DNA of 64,000 nt from Acidimicrobiales bacterium (lineage in GTDB: Bacteria; Actinomycetota; Acidimicrobiia; Acidimicrobiales; Iamiaceae). The position numbers were made by a program, and so were the translations under genes. Shown in pieces: positions 18,510 to 28,230 of the stretch. The stretch is from NCBI GenBank assembly GCA_030448105.1, contig JAUJNP010000015.1, positions 4,608 to 68,607 of the forward strand, written 5' to 3'. The stretch's first letter is position 1; the number at the start of each line of letters is the position of its first letter. The notes below the pieces were generated by a model. It saw only the letters and a program-made list of their open reading frames with translations, ran no database searches and was not told where the DNA came from.

Positions 18510-19787
18510 TCAGGCGATGCGGTCGATGATGAGGGGGCGGGGTTCAGCCGGCTCGGGGCCGATCTCGACGGCGCCCGCGAGCGCCGCCACGGCGGCGTCG
18601 AAGCGGGCTTCGTCCTCGGCGTGCAGCTCGAGGAGAGGCTGACCCGCCTCGACCGGGTCGCCCGGCTTCGCCAGGCACACCACGCCGGCGGCCGCGCTGA
18701 CGGGGTCCTCCTTGCGGGCGCGGCCGGCGCCGAGGCGCCAGGCGGCCACGCCCACGGCCCGGGCGTCGAGGCGGCGCACGAACCCGGCGGCCGGGCTCGG
18801 CACAGTGCGCACGTGCTCGGCCTGCTCGAGCGGACCGTCGGGATCGCCCCCCTGGGCGCGCACCATCCGGTCCAAGGTGTCGAGGGCCGAGCCGTCGTCC
18901 AGCGCGGCCGCCGGGTCGGCCGAGCCGAGGCCGGCCAGGCCGAGCATCTCTGCGGCGAGCGACAGGGTGAGCGCCCGCACGTCGGGCGGCCCGCCTCCCT
19001 GCAGCACCTCGATGGCCTCGACCACCTCGAGCGCGTTGCCACAGGCCCGTCCGAGGGGCGCCTCCATGTCGGTGAGGAGGGCGACGGTGCGCACGCCGTG
19101 GTCGGCGCCGAGGCCCACCATGGTCTCGGCCAGGATGCGGGCCTGTTCCAGCGACGGCAGGAAGGCGCCGGCGCCCACCTTCACGTCGAGCACCAGGGCG
19201 TCGGTGCCCTCGGCGATCTTCTTGGCCATGATCGAGCTGGCGATCAGGGGGACGGCCTCGACGGTGGCGGTGACGTCGCGCAGGGCGTAGAGCCTGCGGT
19301 CGGCCGGCGCCAACCCGTCGCCGGCGGCGCAGATCACGGCGCCCACCTCACCGAGCAGGGCGAGCACCTCGGCGTTGGATAGCGCCGCCCGCCACCCGGG
19401 GATCGACTCCAGCTTGTCGAGGGTGCCGCCGGTGTGGCCGAGGCCCCGACCCGAGAGCTGGGGCACGGCCGCCCCGCACGCCGCCACCAGCGGCACGAGC
19501 ACGAGTGAGACCTTGTCGCCCACGCCGCCGGTGGAGTGCTTGTCGACGGTGGGCCGCCCCACCGACGACAGGTCGAGGCGCTCGCCGGAGGCGATCATGG
19601 CGGCGGTCCAGGTGCTCAGCTCGCGACGGTCGAGGCCGCGCCACACGATGGCCATCAGCAGGGCGGCGGCCTGCTCGTCAGCGATGGTGCCAGCGGTGTA
19701 GCCGTCGAGGAAGAAGCGGATCTGCTCGTCGGTGAGGGTCCCACCGTCGCGCTTGGTGCGCAGCACGTCGAGGACGTCGGTGGCCAC
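18510..19787 (-). CDS. deoA: Thymidine phosphorylase
   Basis: 425 residues; phosphorolysis of thymidine/deoxyuridine to base and deoxyribose-1-phosphate. Seen: the signature VDKHSTGGVGDKVSL (about residues 81-95) that binds phosphate, SGRGLGHTGGTLDKLESIPG, and SSIMAKKIAEGTDALVLDVK. The GTG start at 19787 directly abuts the cdd stop, so it is the last intact gene of the nucleoside importer operon. The C-terminal domain is complete (family length 430-440). Confidence 0.95.
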   Translation of the reverse strand: MATDVLDVLRTKRDGGTLTDEQIRFFLDGYTAGTIADEQAAALLMAIVWRGLDRRELSTWTAAMIASGERLDLSSVGRPTVDKHSTGGVGDKVSLVLVPLVAACGAAVPQLSGRGLGHTGGTLDKLESIPGWRAALSNAEVLALLGEVGAVICAAGDGLAPADRRLYALRDVTATVEAVPLIASSIMAKKIAEGTDALVLDVKVGAGAFLPSLEQARILAETMVGLGADHGVRTVALLTDMEAPLGRACGNALEVVEAIEVLQGGGPPDVRALTLSLAAEMLGLAGLGSADPAAALDDGSALDTLDRMVRAQGGDPDGPLEQAEHVRTVPSPAAGFVRRLDARAVGVAAWRLGAGRARKEDPVSAAAGVVCLAKPGDPVEAGQPLLELHAEDEARFDAAVAALAGAVEIGPEPAEPRPLIIDRIA

Positions 19788-20205
19788 CTACCGCTGCGCT
19801 CGGGCGTCGAGGTCGTCGGGACCGAATGCGCCCGGCAGAGCTGGCCGAGGGTGGTCGGCTCGGTGCCGCCGGTATCGACCAGCAGGCCGGCGCCGCCCGC
19901 CTCATGGAGCAGCTGGCGGCACCGGCCGCAGGGGGCCAGGTAGGCGCCGTCGCCGGCCACCACCGAGACCGCCACCAGCCGCCCGCCACCGGTGACGGCG
20001 AGATCGCCCACCAGGCCGCACTCGGCGCACAGGGTCAGCCCGTACGACGCGTTCTCCACGTTGCAGCCGCGCACCACCCGGCCGTCGTCGGCCAGGCCGG
20101 CGGCCCCCACCCGCACCGACGAGTACGCGCGTAGGCGTGCCCGGCGGCCTCGCGGGCGGCCGCCCGCAGCGCCGCCCAGTCGACCGCGCCGGCCTCCGCC
20201 CTCAC
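19788..20205 (-). CDS. cdd: Cytidine deaminase (two apparent frameshifts)
   Basis: Reconstructed at about 139 residues. Seen: GCNVENASYGLTLCAE with the catalytic Glu, and the zinc-binding PCGRCRQLL. The N-terminus (VRAEAGAVDWAALRAAAREA) and the C-terminus (LPGAFGPDDLDARAQR-stop) lie in other frames; one missing C near 20134 and one near 19839 rejoin them. The GTG at 20205 overlaps the permease stop (GTGA) and the TAG at 19788 abuts deoA, which supports an intact gene with consensus errors. It converts (deoxy)cytidine to (deoxy)uridine for DeoA. Confidence 0.85.
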
Positions 20206-21455
20206 CCGCCACCGCCCCGCCGGTAGATGCGCCCGTCGGCGGCGGGGGACGCAGCCGCTGGGTGGCGAACACCAGCACCAGCAGCGTGGCCAGGTGCGGG
20301 AAGAACGGGATGAACTCGGTGGGCACCTCGTCGCTCAGCTGGTACCAGGCGAACACGCCGGCGGCAGCCGCGGCGATCAGTCCCGCCGGCCGCCGCCGCC
20401 CCTGCACCAGGGCCCGTAGCGCCAGCAGTGCGAACACCACCGCCACGAACAAGAGGAGGGCGTGGGCGGTCTCGTCGGTCTGGCTCTGGAGGGAGTCGGT
20501 GAAGCCGAACAGGCCGGCCCCGAGGGCGAGGCCCCCGGGCGCCAGTTGCCGAAGATCATGGCGGCCAGGCCGATGAACCCCCGCCCGTTGGTCTGGCCCA
20601 CCTGGAACTGCCGGCCGAACACGTAGACGAGGGTGACCCCGCCGAGACCGGCCAGCGCCCCGGACATGGTGACGGCCAGGTACTTCATCGAGTACACCCC
20701 CACGCCCAGGGATTCGGCGGCCACGGGGTCTTCGCCGACGGCCCGCAGCCGCAGGCCGAGAGGAGTGCGCCACAGCACCCAGAACGTGAGCGGGAACAGG
20801 GCCAGCCCGAGCACCACCAGCAGCGACACGTCGCTGGTGAGCCCTTCCACGATGCGGGCCAGGTCCGAGAGGAAGAACCGCCCCTGCCCGCCCAGTTCCT
20901 CGGCCACGTTCGACACCACCGGCACGTCGAAGCTGGGCACCACCCGGGGCACCGAGGGCGACGCCTTGTTCGAGCCCTCGAAGGCCACGTTGGTGAGGAA
21001 GCGGGTGGTCCCGTCGCCGAGCAGGTTGATGGCCACCCCTGACACGATGTGGTCGACACCGAACGACACCGTGGCCACTGCATGGAGCAGGCCGCCGAGG
21101 GCGCCGCCGACGATGCCCAGCAGCACGCCCTCCCAGGGCCCGTACTGGATACCACCCCACGCCCCGAACCACGTGCCGAGGACCATCATCCCCTCGAGCC
21201 CGATGTTGACCACGCCGGCCCGTTCGGCCCAGAGCCCGCCGAGCCCGGCCAGGGCGATCGGGATCGAGAGCTGGAGGGCGGAGCGGAAGGTGCTGACCCC
21301 GGTGAGGGGCCCCGCGCCGGTCACCTCCCGCACGGCTGACAGCAGCAGGACGCCGCCGAGGGCGATCAGGGTCCAGCGCACGGACCGGGGAGGGCGCCCA
21401 GGCGCCGCTCCCGCGCGGGCGGCGGGGCGGGCGCCTCGACCGCGGTCGCGGTCAC
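20202..21455 (-). CDS. BMP-type nucleoside ABC transporter permease, second subunit (apparent frameshifts)
   Basis: About 418 residues after repair, a NupQ/YufQ-like inner-membrane permease. Seen: LALAGLGGLWAERAGVVNIG-type segment (AERAGVVNIGLEGMM, the family hallmark), LGGLLHAVATVSFGVDHIVS, LRLRAVGEDPVAAESLG, and GRGFIGLAAMIFGNWRPGG. Single missing bases are implied near 21389, 20540 and 20253. With them restored, the GTG at 21455 overlaps the first permease stop (GTGA) and the TGA at 20202 overlaps cdd. Without repair the two permeases look falsely fused. Confidence 0.85.
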
Positions 21456-22584
21456 GCCGGCGCCACCGCCGGCTCCTGGGGGTGCCGTCGCCGACGGAGG
21501 GACCGGCGCCGCCCTGGCGGGCGATGGCGGCCGCCTCCTGGCGCCGGGCCACCCGGCGAACCACCTCGTAGGCCACCACCACCGACAGCACGATGGTGCC
21601 CTGCATGATGGCGATGATCTCCTTCGGGAGGTCGGCCCGGGCCAGCGGGGTCTGGAGCACGTCCATGAACGCCCACAGCAGGGCGCCGAAGGCGATGCCG
21701 ACCGGATGGTTGCGGCCGAGGAGGGCGACGGCGATGCCGGTGAAGCCCAGGCCCCGCACCACCACATCGGCCGAGTAGTAGCCGGTCGTGTCGAGGATGC
21801 GGCTGAGGCCGACCAGGCCGGCCACCGCCCCGGAGAGGGCCATGGCCACGACGATCATGCGCCGCGAGTCGACCCCGCTGGCCCGGGCGGCGGAGAGGTT
21901 GCTGCCGGTGGCCCGGAGGTCGAACCCGAACCGGGTGCGCCACACGACGACGTAGTACGCGACGCCCACCGCCAGCGCCACGAACAGGAACGAGCCGAGG
22001 CTCGATCCCTGCGGAGGGTCGACCCCACCGCCCGCAGCACCGGGTCGAGGCTGGGCAGGCGGCCGGGGGGCGATGGTGCGGGTCACCTTGGCGTAGTCGG
22101 CGGCGTTGGCCTTGGGGGCCCGGAAGAAGCGCTCGAGCAGGTAGGGCGTGACGCCGAAGGCGATGGCGTTGAGCATGATCGTGGAGATCACCTCGCTCAC
22201 GCCCCGGCGGGCGCGCAGGATGCCGGCGATGCTGGCCCACGCCATCCCCACCGCCATGCCGGCGGCCAGCACCAGGGCCACGTGCAGCGGCGCCGGCAGG
22301 CGCACGGCGGCCCCCACCCCGGCGGCCAGCAGCGCCGCCACCCGGTACTGGCCCTCGACGCCGATGTTGAACAGGTTCATCTTGAAGCCGATGGCCACGG
22401 CCACCCCGGCCAGGTAGTACGGCGCCCCACGGTTCAACGTGGCGATGAAGGACCGAACGGTGAACCCCTCCCGGCGGAGCACCTCGAGGATGTCGCCGGG
22501 CGCGTTGCCCGACAGCTCGAGGACCACAGCCGACACCACGAGGGCGAGCCCCAACGCCAGCACCGGCGCCGCCAGCGCCCGCAC
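21452..22584 (-). CDS. BMP-type nucleoside ABC transporter permease, first subunit
   Basis: About 377 residues, NupP/YufP-like. Seen: FKMNLFNIGVEGQYRVAALL (hallmark NIGVEGQ), ARRGVSEVISTIMLNAIAFG, and LGFTGIAVALLGRNHPVGI; eight or more hydrophobic segments. Start: GTG at 22584 before RALAAPVLALGLALV is used; the frame stays open to 22707, but that part is made of repeat sequence. An alternative frame near 22030-22070 reads LPSLDPVLRAVG, so bases may be missing there. The true end is near 21452 (APA-stop) after restoring one C near 21482. Confidence 0.82.
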
Positions 22585-22635
22585 GACCCTCCGGGGAGCG
22601 CTGCGGTCACTGCCCGTGCTCCCCCTCGCTGCGCA

Positions 22636-22784
22636 GTCCGCCAGGCGGAGCAGCCCCCAGCGTGTCACCCGGATCGGCGAAGCCGGCTCCGCCGGAGGCG
22701 GAGCCAATGTCGTCCGCCAGGCGGAGCAGCTCCCAGCGTGTCAGCCGGATCGGCGAAGCCGGCTCCGCCGGAGGCGGGGCGAAG
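22636..22784. repeat. Two tandem copies of a 76-bp repeat
   Basis: Copy 1 starts at 22636 and copy 2 at 22712; both read GTCCGCCAGGCGGAGCAG, then CCAGCGTGTCA, CCGGATCGGCGAAGCC and the palindrome-like GGCTCCGCCGGAGGCGG, with about four differences. A third, inverted and more diverged copy is at 50261-50337. The array sits between the natural end of the transporter ATPase and the first permease, and supplies the last residues of the annotated ATPase frame. Confidence 0.75.
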
Positions 22785-24301
22785 CGGATCGGCCGCGGCG
22801 CCCATCATGTGGGCGCCCAGCTGCTCGGGGGTGGCGGTGGCGGGATCGAGGCGGGCCACGATGCGGCCCCGGGAGATCACGAGGAGGGCGTCGGAGAGCC
22901 CGATCAGCTCCTCGAGGTCGGCCGATACCAGCAGGGTGGCCAGCCCGGCGCCGCGGGCGTCGCGGAGCTGGTCCCAGATGGCGGCCTGGGCGCCGACGTC
23001 GACGCCTCGGGTGGGGTGGGCGGCGACGAGCACCCGGGGCGCGGCGGTCAGCTCGCGGCCGGTGATCAGCTTCTGCTGGTTGCCGCCCGAGAGGGCGTGG
23101 GCGGCCACGTCGATCGAGGGCGTGCGCACGTCGAACTCCTCCACCACCTCGCGGCACTGGCGGCGGGCGCCGGCCCGGTCGATCCAGGGGCCCTTGGCGT
23201 TGGGAGCAGTGGTCTGGTGGCCGAGCACCTCGTTCTCCCAGAGGGGGCGTCGAGCAGCAGACCGTGGCGGTGCCGGTCCTCGGGCACGTAGCCCAGCCCC
23301 GCCTCGCGTCGGCGGCGGGTCGACCACCCGGTGGCGTCCTCGTCGCCCAGGCTGATCCGCCCGCCGTCGACCGGGCGGAGCCCCATCACCGCGTCGATCA
23401 GCTCGGCCTGGCCGTTGCCCTCGACGCCGGCGATCCCGACGATCTCCCCGCGCCGCACCGAGAGGGTGATGTCGTCGAGCTCCGGGCGGCCCCCGGGGGC
23501 GCACATGGTCACGCCCTCCAGCGCGAGGGCCACGTCGTCGGTGACGGTGGGCTCGCGGGTCTCGGGCGTGGGCAGCTCGCTGCCGACCATGAGCTCGGCC
23601 AGCTGGCCGGCGGTGACGTCGGCCGGGGCGACGGTGGCCACGGTGGTGCCGGCCCGGATCACGGTGATGGTGTCGGCGACGGACAGGACCTCGTCGAGCT
23701 TGTGGGAGATGAAGAGGATGGTGATGCCCTCGGCCCGCAGCTCCCCGAGGTTGCGGAACAGGTCCTCCACCTCCTGGGGCACCAGCACGGCGGTGGGCTC
23801 GTCGAGGATCAGGGTGCGGGCCCCCCGGTAGAGGACCTTGAGGATCTCCACCCGCTGGCGCTCGCCCACCCCGAGCTGTTCCACCAGCGCATCGGGGTCG
23901 ACCACTAGGCCGTAGCGCCGACCCAGTTCGGCGATGCGGGCCCGGGCGGCGCCGAAGTCGATGCGACCCCACCGCGAGGGCTCGGCGCCGAGGATGACGT
24001 TCTCGGCGACGGTGAGGTTGGCGGCCAGCATGAAGTGCTGGTGCACCATGCCGATGCCGGCCCGGATGGCGTCGGTGGGGTTGCGGAACGACACCACCTC
24101 GCCGTCCACCCGGATCTCGCCCCCGTCGGGGCGCTGCATCCCGTACAGGATGTTCATCAGGGTGGACTTGCCCGCCCCGTTCTCCCCGACCAGCGCGTGG
24201 ATCGTCCCCGGCGCCACCGCCAGGTCCACGTCGCGGTTGGCCACCACCCCCGGGAAGCGCTTGACGATGCCGGTGAGCTCGACGGCGGGGACGTCAGCCA
24301 C
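22665..24301 (-). CDS. BMP-type nucleoside ABC transporter ATPase (one apparent frameshift)
   Basis: A double-ABC ATPase of about 545 residues (NupO/YufO class). First ABC domain: Walker A GENGAGKST, Q-loop MVHQHFML, signature LGVGERQRVEI, Walker B LILDEPTAVL. Second domain: GVEGNGQAELID, signature LSGGNQQK, VLVAAHPTRGVD. One missing C near 23247 (LLLDAP / LWENEVLG junction) breaks the frame. The family end is around AHMMGAA (about 22800); the remaining residues come from the tandem repeat. GTG start, 12 bp after the lipoprotein stop. Confidence 0.9.
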
Positions 24302-24313
24302 GGGGCCGGGTGG

Positions 24314-25417
24314 TCACGGCTCGGTCGGCACCTCGATCTTGCCGTCGATGATGTCCTGCTTGTACTCGTCGAGCTTGTCCTGGTCGGCCAGCTGGCCACC
24401 GGAGGTGGAGTAGTCGATGCCGCCGGTCTCGAGGTCGTTGGTGACGATCCCGCCCTTCATCGAGCCGTCGACGAAGTCCCGGATGGCGTCGTAGACGGCG
24501 ATGTCGACCCGCTTGAGCATCGAGGTGAGGATGCACTTCTGCTGGTCGTCGTCGGCGGTGAGGTACTGGTCGGAGTCCACGCCGATGGCCAGGCGGTCGG
24601 CCTCCACGGCCGCCTCGAACACGCCGAGGCCGGACTTGCCGGCAGCGTGGTACACCACGTCGGCCCCGTTCTCGTAGAGTCCTGCGGCGATGGTCTTGCC
24701 CTTGGCGGCGTCGTCGAAGCCCGTGAAGTCGCCGTCGGGGGCGATGTACTTCGACTCGATCTCGATGTCGTCCCTGGCCGCCTTGGCCCCTGCCTCGTAT
24801 CCGGCCTGGAACTTCTTGATGAGGTCGCCCTCCACGCCGCCGACGAAGCCGATCTTGCCTGTCTCGGACTTAAGGGCGGCCTCGGCTCCCACCAGGTAGG
24901 AGCCCTGCTCCTCGGCGAAGAGGAGGGAGGTGACGTTCTCGGCCTCGACCACGCCGTCGATGATGGCGAACTTGATGTCGGGGAAGTCCTTGGCGATGGT
25001 GGCCATGTCCTCGGCGAAGGCGAAACCGACGCCGATGATCATCTCGTAGTCGTCCTCGGCCAGGGAGCGCATCAGCTCGCCCCGGTTGGAGCCGTCGGCG
25101 TTGGGCTCCAGCTTCTTGGCCGTGATCCCCATGTTCTCCTCGGCGGCGTCGATGCCGGCCGCGGCGGAGTCGTTGAACGACTTGTCGCCCTCTCCGCCGA
25201 TGTCGAAGACCAGGCCCACCTTCTTGCCCTTGCCGTCGGGGTCGTCGGTGCCGCCGGGCGCTTCGGTGGTGGCGGCGTCGCCGGTCTTGCCCTTGCAGGT
25301 GGCGGCCTCGTCACCCCCGCCGCCACCGCCACCGCCGTCGTCGCTGCTGCAGGCCGCGCTGAGCAGCCCGAAGGCCAACAGCAGGACCAGGGCCCCGAAC
25401 CACCGTCGTCGCGCCAC
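24314..25417 (-). CDS. BMP/PnrA-family nucleoside-binding lipoprotein
   Basis: About 367 residues; the substrate-binding part of the importer, anchored outside the membrane. Seen: a lipoprotein signal peptide ending LLSAACSS (Cys is the lipidation site), a Gly-rich linker, then the BMP domain: VGLVFDIGGEGDKSFNDSA, MIIGVGFAFAEDM, FAIIDGVVEAENV, GKIGFVGGVEGDLIKKF, DVVYHAAGKSGLGVFEA. The GTG at 25417 is chosen because GAGGA lies 6 nt upstream; the GTG at 25423 would touch it. Relatives (PnrA, BmpA) bind purine nucleosides, matching the salvage genes downstream. Confidence 0.93.
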   Translation of the reverse strand: MARRRWFGALVLLLAFGLLSAACSSDDGGGGGGGGDEAATCKGKTGDAATTEAPGGTDDPDGKGKKVGLVFDIGGEGDKSFNDSAAAGIDAAEENMGITAKKLEPNADGSNRGELMRSLAEDDYEMIIGVGFAFAEDMATIAKDFPDIKFAIIDGVVEAENVTSLLFAEEQGSYLVGAEAALKSETGKIGFVGGVEGDLIKKFQAGYEAGAKAARDDIEIESKYIAPDGDFTGFDDAAKGKTIAAGLYENGADVVYHAAGKSGLGVFEAAVEADRLAIGVDSDQYLTADDDQQKCILTSMLKRVDIAVYDAIRDFVDGSMKGGIVTNDLETGGIDYSTSGGQLADQDKLDEYKQDIIDGKIEVPTEP

Positions 25418-25534
25418 CAGCACTCCTCGTCGTTCGTGTCCCGCGCCGCCGCGGGACGGAGGCACGTGACTGCGGACCGCACCGCCGAGGGTCGCCCCAC
25501 TGTGACATCGGTCGCTCCCCCTGGACATGGCTCG

Positions 25535-25551
25535 ATAACGACCGTTATTGT
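25535..25551 (+). promoter_or_regulatory. TetR operator overlapping a leaderless -10 box
   Basis: A perfect palindrome ATAACG-AC-CGTTAT (25535-25548) overlaps the -10 box TATTGT (25546-25551), which ends 7 nt before the TetR gene ATG at 25559. A repressor bound here would cover the promoter, so the gene is probably autoregulated. Confidence 0.65.
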
Positions 25552-25558
25552 GCCCTCG

Positions 25559-26191
25559 ATGTCATCGCTCGCGGTCGCTCCCGTCCCCACCGATGCCATC
25601 GGCCGCCGGTTGCTCGAAGCGGCCGCCGACGTCTTCGCCGAGCGGGGCTACCAGGGAGCGGGCGTGGCCGAGATCGCCCGCCGGGCCGGGGTCACCACCG
25701 GCGCCATCTACAGCCGGTACTCCGGCAAGGCCGACCTGCTCGTGTCCGCCCTCGACGTGTGCACCTCCGACCATCTCGACGCCTTGTTCGCCGACCACCG
25801 CTTCGAGGGCCACGCCGAGGACATCCTCACCATCGCCGGCAGCCACCTGGTCGACCGCCCGTCGAGCTCGGGTGACGCCCTGCTGCTGGAGGCGTTCGTG
25901 GCCGCCCGCCGCGACCCGGCGGTGGCCGACCTGCTGCGCGAGCGGGTCGGCGAGCGCCAGGACCGCCTCACCGCCATCATCGAGGCAGCCAAGGCCAGCG
26001 GCGGCATCTCGGGCGAGCTCGACACCGCGGCCCTGGTCACGTTCTGCCACGCCGTCGGCTTCGGCTTCCTGCTCTTCGACGCCCTCGGCGTGGACCTGCC
26101 CGCCGGTGGTCCGTGGGAGCAGCTCATCGCCCACCTCGTCACCGCCCTCCACGGCGGCGACGCCGTTCCCCCCATGCACAAGGAAGGTTGA
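25559..26191 (+). CDS. TetR/AcrR-family transcriptional regulator
   Basis: 210 residues. The N-terminal helix-turn-helix reads RRLLEAAADVFAERGYQGAG then IARRAGVTTGAIYSRYSGKA, the classic TetR DNA-binding domain (residues about 15-60); the C-terminal helical half is the ligand/dimer domain and is not recognisable. A palindromic operator lies at its own promoter. The next gene, a ferritin-like protein, follows after 3 bp and should be co-regulated. The BMP lipoprotein operon is divergent, 140 bp away, and might also be controlled. Confidence 0.9.
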   Translation: MSSLAVAPVPTDAIGRRLLEAAADVFAERGYQGAGVAEIARRAGVTTGAIYSRYSGKADLLVSALDVCTSDHLDALFADHRFEGHAEDILTIAGSHLVDRPSSSGDALLLEAFVAARRDPAVADLLRERVGERQDRLTAIIEAAKASGGISGELDTAALVTFCHAVGFGFLLFDALGVDLPAGGPWEQLIAHLVTALHGGDAVPPMHKEG

Positions 26192-26194
26192 CCC

Positions 26195-27337
26195 ATGGCC
26201 ACCGACGCAGAGATCCTCGGCCGGGGAGAGGTCAACGACCTCTCCGCCATCCTCTCCATCACCAACACCGACGTCGACGAAGCGATCCACACCGTCGCCG
26301 ACAACGCCGACGCCATCTTCACGTGGGACTACGAGAAAGGGAAGCGGCCCGCCCTCAACAAGCTCTACGAGAAGGCCAAGCACTCGCAGTGGAACGGCGA
26401 GACCGACCTCGATTGGTCGATCACCGTGGACCAGGAGCAGTTCGCCAAGGCCATCATGGACATGCGCCGCCAGGGCATGGCCGACGCCGGCATCGACCTC
26501 ACCGGGACGGTGTTCGAGCGGTGGGGCGACAAGGAATGGCTCCAGATGGCCATGGAGAACCAGAACTGGTCACTGTCGCAGTTCATGCACGGCGAGCAGG
26601 GGGCCCTGCTGTGCACGGCCAAGATCGTCGAGACGGTGCCGTGGATCGACGCCAAGTACTACGCCGCCACCCAGGTGATGGACGAGGCCCGCCACGTCGA
26701 GGTGTTCGCCAAGTACCTCGACACCAAGCTGTCGGGCCACTATCCGGTCAACGCCCACCTGAAGATGCTCCTCGACGACATCATCGCCGACAGCCGCTGG
26801 GACATGACCTACCTGGGCATGCAGATCATGGTGGAGGGCCTGGCCCTGGCCGCCTTCGGCATGGCCCACCAGACCACCCCGGATCCGCTGCTCAAGCAGC
26901 TCCTGCGCTACGTGATGAGCGACGAGGCCCGTCACGTCGCCTTCGGCGTGCTGTCGCTGAAGGAGTTCTACGACGGCCTCACCGACGCCGAGATGCTCGA
27001 GCGCCAGGAGTTCGCCTTCGAGGCGGCGGTGCGCATGCGCGACCGCTTCCTCCAGCAGGAGGTATGGGACCGCATGGGCGTGGACGTCAAGGAGGCCATC
27101 CGCCTCTTCGACGTGCCCGCCGAGGTGAAGAATCAGGACCCGTTCCAGCAGCTGCTGTTCTCCAAGATCGTGCCCAACACCAAGAAGCTGGGCCTGCTCG
27201 ACGCCAACGACGGCTGGCTGCGCAAGCGCTTCGACACCCTCGGTGTCACCCAGTTCGAGGACTGGGTCGACACCGGCGAGGAGTACGCCGACCTCGACGA
27301 GGTGTCCAAGGACCGCGGAGCCGCCGCCACCGCGTAG
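26195..27337 (+). CDS. Ferritin-like di-iron protein of unknown substrate
   Basis: 380 residues, all-helical. Two metal-ligand motifs of the ferritin-like superfamily are clear: DEARHVEVFAKYL (near residue 167) and SDEARHVAFG (near 243), each ExxH-type, with partner Glu residues in HGEQGALLCTAK (near 131) and MVEGLALAAFG (near 213). The arrangement resembles R2-like and AurF-like oxidases, which activate oxygen for oxidation of an organic substrate. Co-transcribed with the TetR gene. Exact reaction not determinable. Confidence 0.8.
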   Translation: MATDAEILGRGEVNDLSAILSITNTDVDEAIHTVADNADAIFTWDYEKGKRPALNKLYEKAKHSQWNGETDLDWSITVDQEQFAKAIMDMRRQGMADAGIDLTGTVFERWGDKEWLQMAMENQNWSLSQFMHGEQGALLCTAKIVETVPWIDAKYYAATQVMDEARHVEVFAKYLDTKLSGHYPVNAHLKMLLDDIIADSRWDMTYLGMQIMVEGLALAAFGMAHQTTPDPLLKQLLRYVMSDEARHVAFGVLSLKEFYDGLTDAEMLERQEFAFEAAVRMRDRFLQQEVWDRMGVDVKEAIRLFDVPAEVKNQDPFQQLLFSKIVPNTKKLGLLDANDGWLRKRFDTLGVTQFEDWVDTGEEYADLDEVSKDRGAAATA

Positions 27338-27352
27338 CGCTCAGCTCGGCGC

Positions 27353-27386
27353 CGGGAAACGTTCGGGCTGAGACGGTCGTTTTCCG
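27353..27386. terminator. Hairpin between convergent genes
   Basis: A 9-bp stem (CGGGAAACG at 27353-27361 with CGTTTTCCG at 27378-27386, one G-T pair) and a 16-nt loop, between the ferritin-like gene and the enoyl-CoA hydratase gene. The loop carries TTCGGGCTGAG, the inverse of a segment in the hairpin at 4271-4319. Confidence 0.5.
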
Positions 27387-27420
27387 CCACTCCTGACCCG
27401 GAGGACGCGACCGGGTCGCC

Positions 27421-28209
27421 TCAGACCTGGGCGCGGCCCCGCTCGAGGATGCCCTGGCGGCGGCGTTCGATCTCGGCCGGGTCGGGCCCGGACCCGCCCT
27501 GCCACTCGGCCGCCACCCGGCCCTCGAGGTCCCACGCTTCGGCGACGGTGCCCTCGGCGCCCTCGCGGTAGGTGCGCATCAGGCGGCGCACGGCGGCCTG
27601 GTCGTTGGAGACGATGTCGGCGGCCAACCGGCGACAGAACGGAAGCAGCTCGGCGTGGGCGACCACGTGGTTCACCAGGCCCCAGGCAAGGGCGGTGCCG
27701 GCGTCGATGAAGTTGCCGGTGGCGCTCATCTCCCGGGCCCGTCGTACGCCGACGGCCTGGGGCAGCAGCACCGACAGGCCCCAGCCGGGCTGGAGGCCGA
27801 CCCGGGTGTGGGTGTCGGCGAAGCGGGCCCGCTCGGAGGCAACCAGCAGGTGGCAGTTGAGGGCGATCTCGAACCCGCCGGTGACAGCGGCCCCGTTGAC
27901 GGCCCCGATCACCGGCTTGGTGGTCGGCGGGAGCGGCCCCCGCTGTTCTCGCGCCGCCCCGTCGGTGGCGCCGCTGGCCCGCAGCGGGCCGCCGTCGGAG
28001 CCGAGCTGCTTGAGGTCGAGGCCGGCGCAGAAGGCGGGGTCAGCCCCGGTGAGGATGATCACGTCGACGTCGTCGCGCCCGTCGGCCTCGCCCACCATCT
28101 GAGGCAACGCCCGCAGCAGGTCGATCGACAGGGCGTTGCGGGCTTCGGGCCGGTTGAGGGTGACGGTGGCGACGCGGTCGACCACCTCCAGCAGGACGAC
28201 GTCGGTCAT
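27421..28209 (-). CDS. Enoyl-CoA hydratase/isomerase family protein
   Basis: 262 residues of the crotonase fold, acting on acyl-CoA thioesters. Seen: TLNRPEARNALS, the first oxyanion-hole strand AFCAGLDLKQL, KPVIGAVNGAAVTGGFEIAL with the second oxyanion Gly, and DTHTRVGLQPGWG where catalytic acidic residues normally lie (the first hydratase Glu appears absent, so another crotonase reaction is possible). ATG at 28209 lies 7 nt after TAGGCT, a leaderless arrangement. It stands alone between a hairpin and the SMP-30 gene. Confidence 0.88.
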   Translation of the reverse strand: MTDVVLLEVVDRVATVTLNRPEARNALSIDLLRALPQMVGEADGRDDVDVIILTGADPAFCAGLDLKQLGSDGGPLRASGATDGAAREQRGPLPPTTKPVIGAVNGAAVTGGFEIALNCHLLVASERARFADTHTRVGLQPGWGLSVLLPQAVGVRRAREMSATGNFIDAGTALAWGLVNHVVAHAELLPFCRRLAADIVSNDQAAVRRLMRTYREGAEGTVAEAWDLEGRVAAEWQGGSGPDPAEIERRRQGILERGRAQV

Positions 28210-28216
28210 AGCGGCG

Positions 28217-28222
28217 AGCCTA
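28217..28222 (-). promoter_or_regulatory. -10 box TAGGCT of the enoyl-CoA hydratase gene
   Basis: Minus-strand TAGGCT ends 7 nt before the ATG at 28209. Confidence 0.5.
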
Positions 28223-28230
28223 CGGCTCGC

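Noticed and set aside
20377-22707. A single fused two-permease protein of 776 residues
   Set aside because: Restoring one base on each side of the joint gives two proteins with a GTGA stop/start overlap, the normal arrangement for this transporter family.
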